Source of the DNA: Candidatus Portnoyibacteriota bacterium
Lineage (GTDB): Bacteria > Patescibacteriota > Minisyncoccia > Portnoybacterales > GWB1-42-6
Reading direction: 5' to 3'
DNA length: 7,302 bases
Assembly (NCBI GenBank): GCA_028717445.1
Contig: JAQUNU010000028.1
Coordinates: 1 to 7,302, forward strand
Shown here: positions 5,117-7,302 of the stretch, in pieces
Layout: each line of letters begins with the position of its first letter
Numbering within the stretch: the stretch's first letter is position 1
Program-made: the position numbers and the translations under genes
Notes under the pieces: model-generated
Databases searched by the model: none
Told to the model about the DNA's origin: nothing
What the model saw: the letters and a program-made list of their open reading frames with translations, nothing else

Positions 5117-6739
5117 GTGGCCAAATATATTTTTGTGGCAGGCGGAGTTATGTCAGGAGTCGGAAAAGGCGTGGCGACGGCTTCCATCGGAAAAATTATC
5201 CAGGCGCGCGGTTTTCACGTCACTTCCCTCAAGATCGATCCTTATGTCAATGTTGACGCAGGGACGATGAATCCCACCGAACACGGTGAGGTTTTTGTTT
5301 TGGATCAGGGAACTGAATGCGACCAGGATATGGGCAATTACGAAAGATTTTTAAATGTCGATCTGCCGGATATAAATTATATGACCACCGGTAGCGTTTA
5401 TGAGTCGGTTATTCATCGTGAGCGTAATATGGGTTATGGCGGAAAATGCGTCGAAGTCGTGCCGCATATTCCGCTTGAGGTAATAGATAGGATTGAAAAA
5501 GCCGGAAAAAACGCGAATGCGGATTTTGTGATGATTGAAATCGGCGGAACTGTGGGCGAGTATCAGAATATTCTTTTTTTGGAAGCGGCCAGAATGTTGC
5601 GTTTGAAGAGACCCGGCGATGTGCTTTTCGTTTTGGTCAGCTATTTGCCTTTGCCCAACAAAATAGGCGAGATGAAGACAAAGCCGACGCAATACGCCGT
5701 GCGCACTTTGAATTCGGCCGGAATTCAGCCCGATATCGTTATCGCCCGCTCGACTGTTGCTCTGGATGTTAAACGCAAGGAAAAGATCGCGCTTAACTGC
5801 AATATGCGCGAGGAGGATGTTATTTCCGCGCCGGATATCGATAGTATTTATGAAGTGCCGTTAAATTTTGAGAAAGATAAATTAAGCGACATTATTCTTG
5901 AGAAGTTAAAGACAAAAGCCAGAAAATCAGACATGAAAAACTGGAAGAGTTTGGTGAAAATAGTTAAAACGGCCGAAAAGCCGGTAAAAATTGGAATTGT
6001 AGGAAAGTATTTTGGCACTGGGGATTTTATTCTTTCAGATGCTTACATCTCGGTGATTGAGGCGGTGAAGCACGCTGCATTCTTTCATAAGCGCAAGCCC
6101 GTGATTGAATGGATAAACTCGGAAAAATTCGAGCAAGACGAAAAATCGATCAAGGAATTGAAGGATTTCGACGGCATCATTGTGCCGGGCGGATTCGGTT
6201 CTCGCGGGGTTGAGGGCAAAATAAAAGCGATCGAATTCTGTCGGAAAAACAAGATCCCATATCTCGGTCTTTGCTACGGCATGCAACTGATGGTGGTTGA
6301 ATTCGCTCGCAATGTCTGCGGCCTAAAAGCCGCGCACACGACCGAGATAAACCGCGAAACGGCCAATCCGGTGGTGGATATCATGCCTGAGCAGAAAAAG
6401 AACCTTGAGGACAAGAATTACGGCGCGACAATGCGCTTGGGAGCGTATCCGGCGGCCATTACTATACGAACGCAGGCCTTCGTCGCTTATAAAAAGCATC
6501 TTATCTCCGAACGCCACCGCCACCGCTGGGAAGTCAATCCTAATTTTATTGAAACCCTGACCAAGAACGGCCTTATTTTTTCCGGCAAATCGCCGGACGG
6601 AAAATTAATGGAAATTGCCGAATTACCCAAGGATGCTCATCCTTTCTTTATGGGTTCGCAATTCCATCCGGAATTCAAATCCCGGCCTCTCTCGCCGCAT
6701 CCGCTGTTCAGAGAGTTTGTCAGAGCGGCGATAAAATAA
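5117..6739 (+). CDS. pyrG: CTP synthase (glutamine-hydrolysing)
   Basis: Converts UTP, ATP and glutamine to CTP, the last step of pyrimidine nucleotide synthesis, in the cytoplasm. With GTG 5117 as start (540 residues) the protein opens as MAKYIFVAGGVMSGVGKGV, the usual beginning of the family. A TTG at 5099 would add six residues. The synthetase domain (about 1-265) has the ATP loop SGVGKGVATAS (13-23), the magnesium ligand D71 in DQDMGNYERF and E141 in EIGGTVGE. The glutaminase domain (about 290-540) has PGGFGSRG, the nucleophile C386 in GLCYGMQ, and the HPE pair H517/E519. Full length, all key residues present. At the position of E. coli D65 this protein has Gln in LDQG. It follows bL9 across a palindrome, and no ribosome binding site is convincing for either start. 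Confidence 0.97.
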   Translation: MAKYIFVAGGVMSGVGKGVATASIGKIIQARGFHVTSLKIDPYVNVDAGTMNPTEHGEVFVLDQGTECDQDMGNYERFLNVDLPDINYMTTGSVYESVIHRERNMGYGGKCVEVVPHIPLEVIDRIEKAGKNANADFVMIEIGGTVGEYQNILFLEAARMLRLKRPGDVLFVLVSYLPLPNKIGEMKTKPTQYAVRTLNSAGIQPDIVIARSTVALDVKRKEKIALNCNMREEDVISAPDIDSIYEVPLNFEKDKLSDIILEKLKTKARKSDMKNWKSLVKIVKTAEKPVKIGIVGKYFGTGDFILSDAYISVIEAVKHAAFFHKRKPVIEWINSEKFEQDEKSIKELKDFDGIIVPGGFGSRGVEGKIKAIEFCRKNKIPYLGLCYGMQLMVVEFARNVCGLKAAHTTEINRETANPVVDIMPEQKKNLEDKNYGATMRLGAYPAAITIRTQAFVAYKKHLISERHRHRWEVNPNFIETLTKNGLIFSGKSPDGKLMEIAELPKDAHPFFMGSQFHPEFKSRPLSPHPLFREFVRAAIK

Positions 6740-6753
6740 TTTTTCTTTAGATT

Positions 6754-6830
6754 TTCATTCCCGCCCCGAATCTTTCATTCCCGTCCGCGTTTCGCCGTAG
6801 GCTTTGGCGAGGCGAGCGAAAGCGGGAATG
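6754..6830 (+). repeat. CATTCCCG inverted repeat downstream of pyrG
   Basis: TTTCATTCCCG occurs twice in direct orientation, ending at 6763 and 6783. The second copy, CATTCCCG (6776-6783), pairs with CGGGAATG (6823-6830). Inside it GTTTCGCC, a GTAGGCTTT loop and GGCGAGGCGAGCGAAAG can extend a long imperfect stem. The GC content is far above that of the flanks. The element sits between the pyrG stop and the bidirectional terminator. It resembles REP-type intergenic repeats; I expect other copies in the genome, but that is not visible here. Confidence 0.8.
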
Positions 6831-6846
6831 ACAGAAGAAGGGTAAT

Positions 6847-6877
6847 AAAAAGAAACGCCTTAGGGGCGTTTCTTTTT
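6847..6877. terminator. Bidirectional intrinsic terminator between pyrG and rpmA
   Basis: AAAAAGAAACGCC (6847-6859) and GGCGTTTCTTTTT (6865-6877) form a perfect 13-bp stem around TTAGG. Both strands end in a T run, so the hairpin can stop transcription from pyrG on the plus strand and from rpmA on the minus strand, whose stop codon is 25 bases away. The convergent gene arrangement fits. Confidence 0.92.
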
Positions 6878-6901
6878 ATAGATAAAATTTTGAAAAATAA
6901 T

Positions 6902-7183
6902 TTAATTCTGCGGGATCACATTGACAATCTTTACCATCCGTTTGTTGCCGTCGAATTTAGTTTTATTTTTATTGGTGAATTTTACAACGCCTTCGCGAAG
7001 AGCATAGATTGTGTCGTCTCCGCCGCGCTTTGTGTTAACGCCCGGAATAAATTTCGTTCCTCTCTGGCGGACGACAATGCTGCCAGCTTTGGCTTTCTCT
7101 CCGGCGAAGAGTTTAATTCCAAGAAATTTTGGTTGAGAATCGCGGCCTAAACGACTTGTGCCAGCCGCTTTTGTATGCGCCAT
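6902..7183 (-). CDS. rpmA: Ribosomal protein bL27
   Basis: A 93-residue protein of the large subunit whose flexible N-terminus reaches the peptidyl transferase centre. The start MAHTKAAGTSRLGRDSQPKFLG is the normal family N-terminus; there is no cleavable extension as in Firmicutes. The signature G-x-[LIVM]2-x-RQRG-x5-G is present as GSIVVRQRGTKFIPG (34-48), followed by NTKRGGDDTIYA. The C-terminal tail is slightly longer than in E. coli (85 residues). The gene is alone on the minus strand. rplU (bL21), its usual upstream partner, is not in the 119 bases available before it. No ribosome binding site stands before the ATG (AATTTTTAAACAGCT). It ends at the shared terminator with pyrG. Confidence 0.97.
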   Translation of the reverse strand: MAHTKAAGTSRLGRDSQPKFLGIKLFAGEKAKAGSIVVRQRGTKFIPGVNTKRGGDDTIYALREGVVKFTNKNKTKFDGNKRMVKIVNVIPQN

Positions 7184-7189
7184 AGCTGT

Positions 7190-7253
7190 TTAAAAATTCG
7201 AAATCCGAAGCACGAAATTCGAAACGAAAATCTGGCATTTCGGGATGTTCGAG
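7190..7253. repeat. TTCGAAA-type degenerate repeat upstream of rpmA
   Basis: The stretch contains ATTCGAAATCCGAAGCACG followed by AAATTCGAAACG, giving a direct repeat of AATTCGAAA about 20 bases apart, then ATTTCGGGATGTTCGAG in the opposite sense. It is a loose palindrome made of CGAA/TTCG words in the intergenic region between rpmA and the right-edge promoter. It differs in sequence from the other gap elements. The pairing is imperfect and the boundaries are approximate. Confidence 0.55.
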
Positions 7254-7282
7254 TTCAAATAATATTATTTGTATAGTATAAT
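7254..7282 (+). promoter_or_regulatory. Candidate promoter with embedded 16-bp palindrome at the right edge
   Basis: TATAAT (7277-7282) is a perfect -10 box, and TTCAAA (7254-7259), 17 bases upstream, is a 4-of-6 match to the -35. A perfect palindrome CAAATAATATTATTTG (7256-7271) covers most of the -35 and the spacer, the classical position of a repressor operator. Transcription would start near 7289, only about 8 bases before an ATG at 7297 (ATG TCA, then the window ends), so any such gene would have an almost leaderless mRNA. The gene itself cannot be judged from two codons. The palindrome could also act on the minus-strand rpmA promoter. Confidence 0.5.
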
Positions 7283-7302
7283 CTAAAAATAAGCTTATGT
7301 CA

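Noticed and set aside
6890..7150. 86-codon plus-strand frame opposite rpmA
   Set aside because: It is the antisense shadow of bL27, which has a complete family signature on the minus strand.

Overview
The window looks like chromosomal DNA from a bacterium with a small, compact genome, most likely of the Patescibacteria (Candidate Phyla Radiation), perhaps a Parcubacteria-like lineage. This is inference. It rests on the short single-domain proteins (a GlmU-type nucleotidyltransferase without its acetyltransferase half, small bL9 and bL27), the family wording of CTP synthase and bL27, the rarity of Shine-Dalgarno sequences, the use of non-ATG starts, and intergenic gaps filled by short composite palindromes.

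Layout. Positions 2-3822 form one plus-strand run: the C-terminal end of an LCP (LytR-CpsA-Psr) envelope protein, a GT2 glycosyltransferase of the rhamnosyltransferase type, an S41A carboxy-terminal processing protease, a GlmU-like sugar nucleotidyltransferase and an MTAP/PNP-family nucleoside phosphorylase. The run ends at a strong intrinsic terminator (3847-3878) followed directly by a second hairpin. A stretch of nearly 280 bases without a recognisable gene follows (3823-4099), ending in a candidate promoter (4028-4056). A second plus-strand run comprises a 38-residue small ORF, acylphosphatase, ribosomal protein bL9 and CTP synthase. It converges on the minus-strand gene for bL27 (rpmA) at a bidirectional terminator (6847-6877). 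A strong -10 box and a 16-bp perfect palindrome near the right edge suggest a promoter for a gene starting at the very end of the window.

How the genes fit together. The left run is envelope-centred: LCP proteins attach glycopolymers to peptidoglycan, GT2 enzymes build them, GlmU-like enzymes make the UDP-sugar precursor, and Ctp proteases trim extracytoplasmic proteins. The phosphorylase is a salvage enzyme coupled by gene overlap. The right run is housekeeping: translation (bL9, bL27) and pyrimidine nucleotide synthesis (CTP synthase).

The most unusual signal is not a gene. Five separate intergenic gaps are occupied, almost from stop codon to start codon, by five different degenerate palindromes built from short repeated words: 14-bp GATTAG units, CACGAAT units, AATATCTTAATAT, CATTCCCG and TTCGAAA. 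A second point is that the GT2 gene has no ATG, GTG or TTG start able to encode its essential N-terminus; CTG at 250 is the only near-cognate initiator in frame there. I found no CRISPR array, tRNA, rRNA, transposase or clear defence system.
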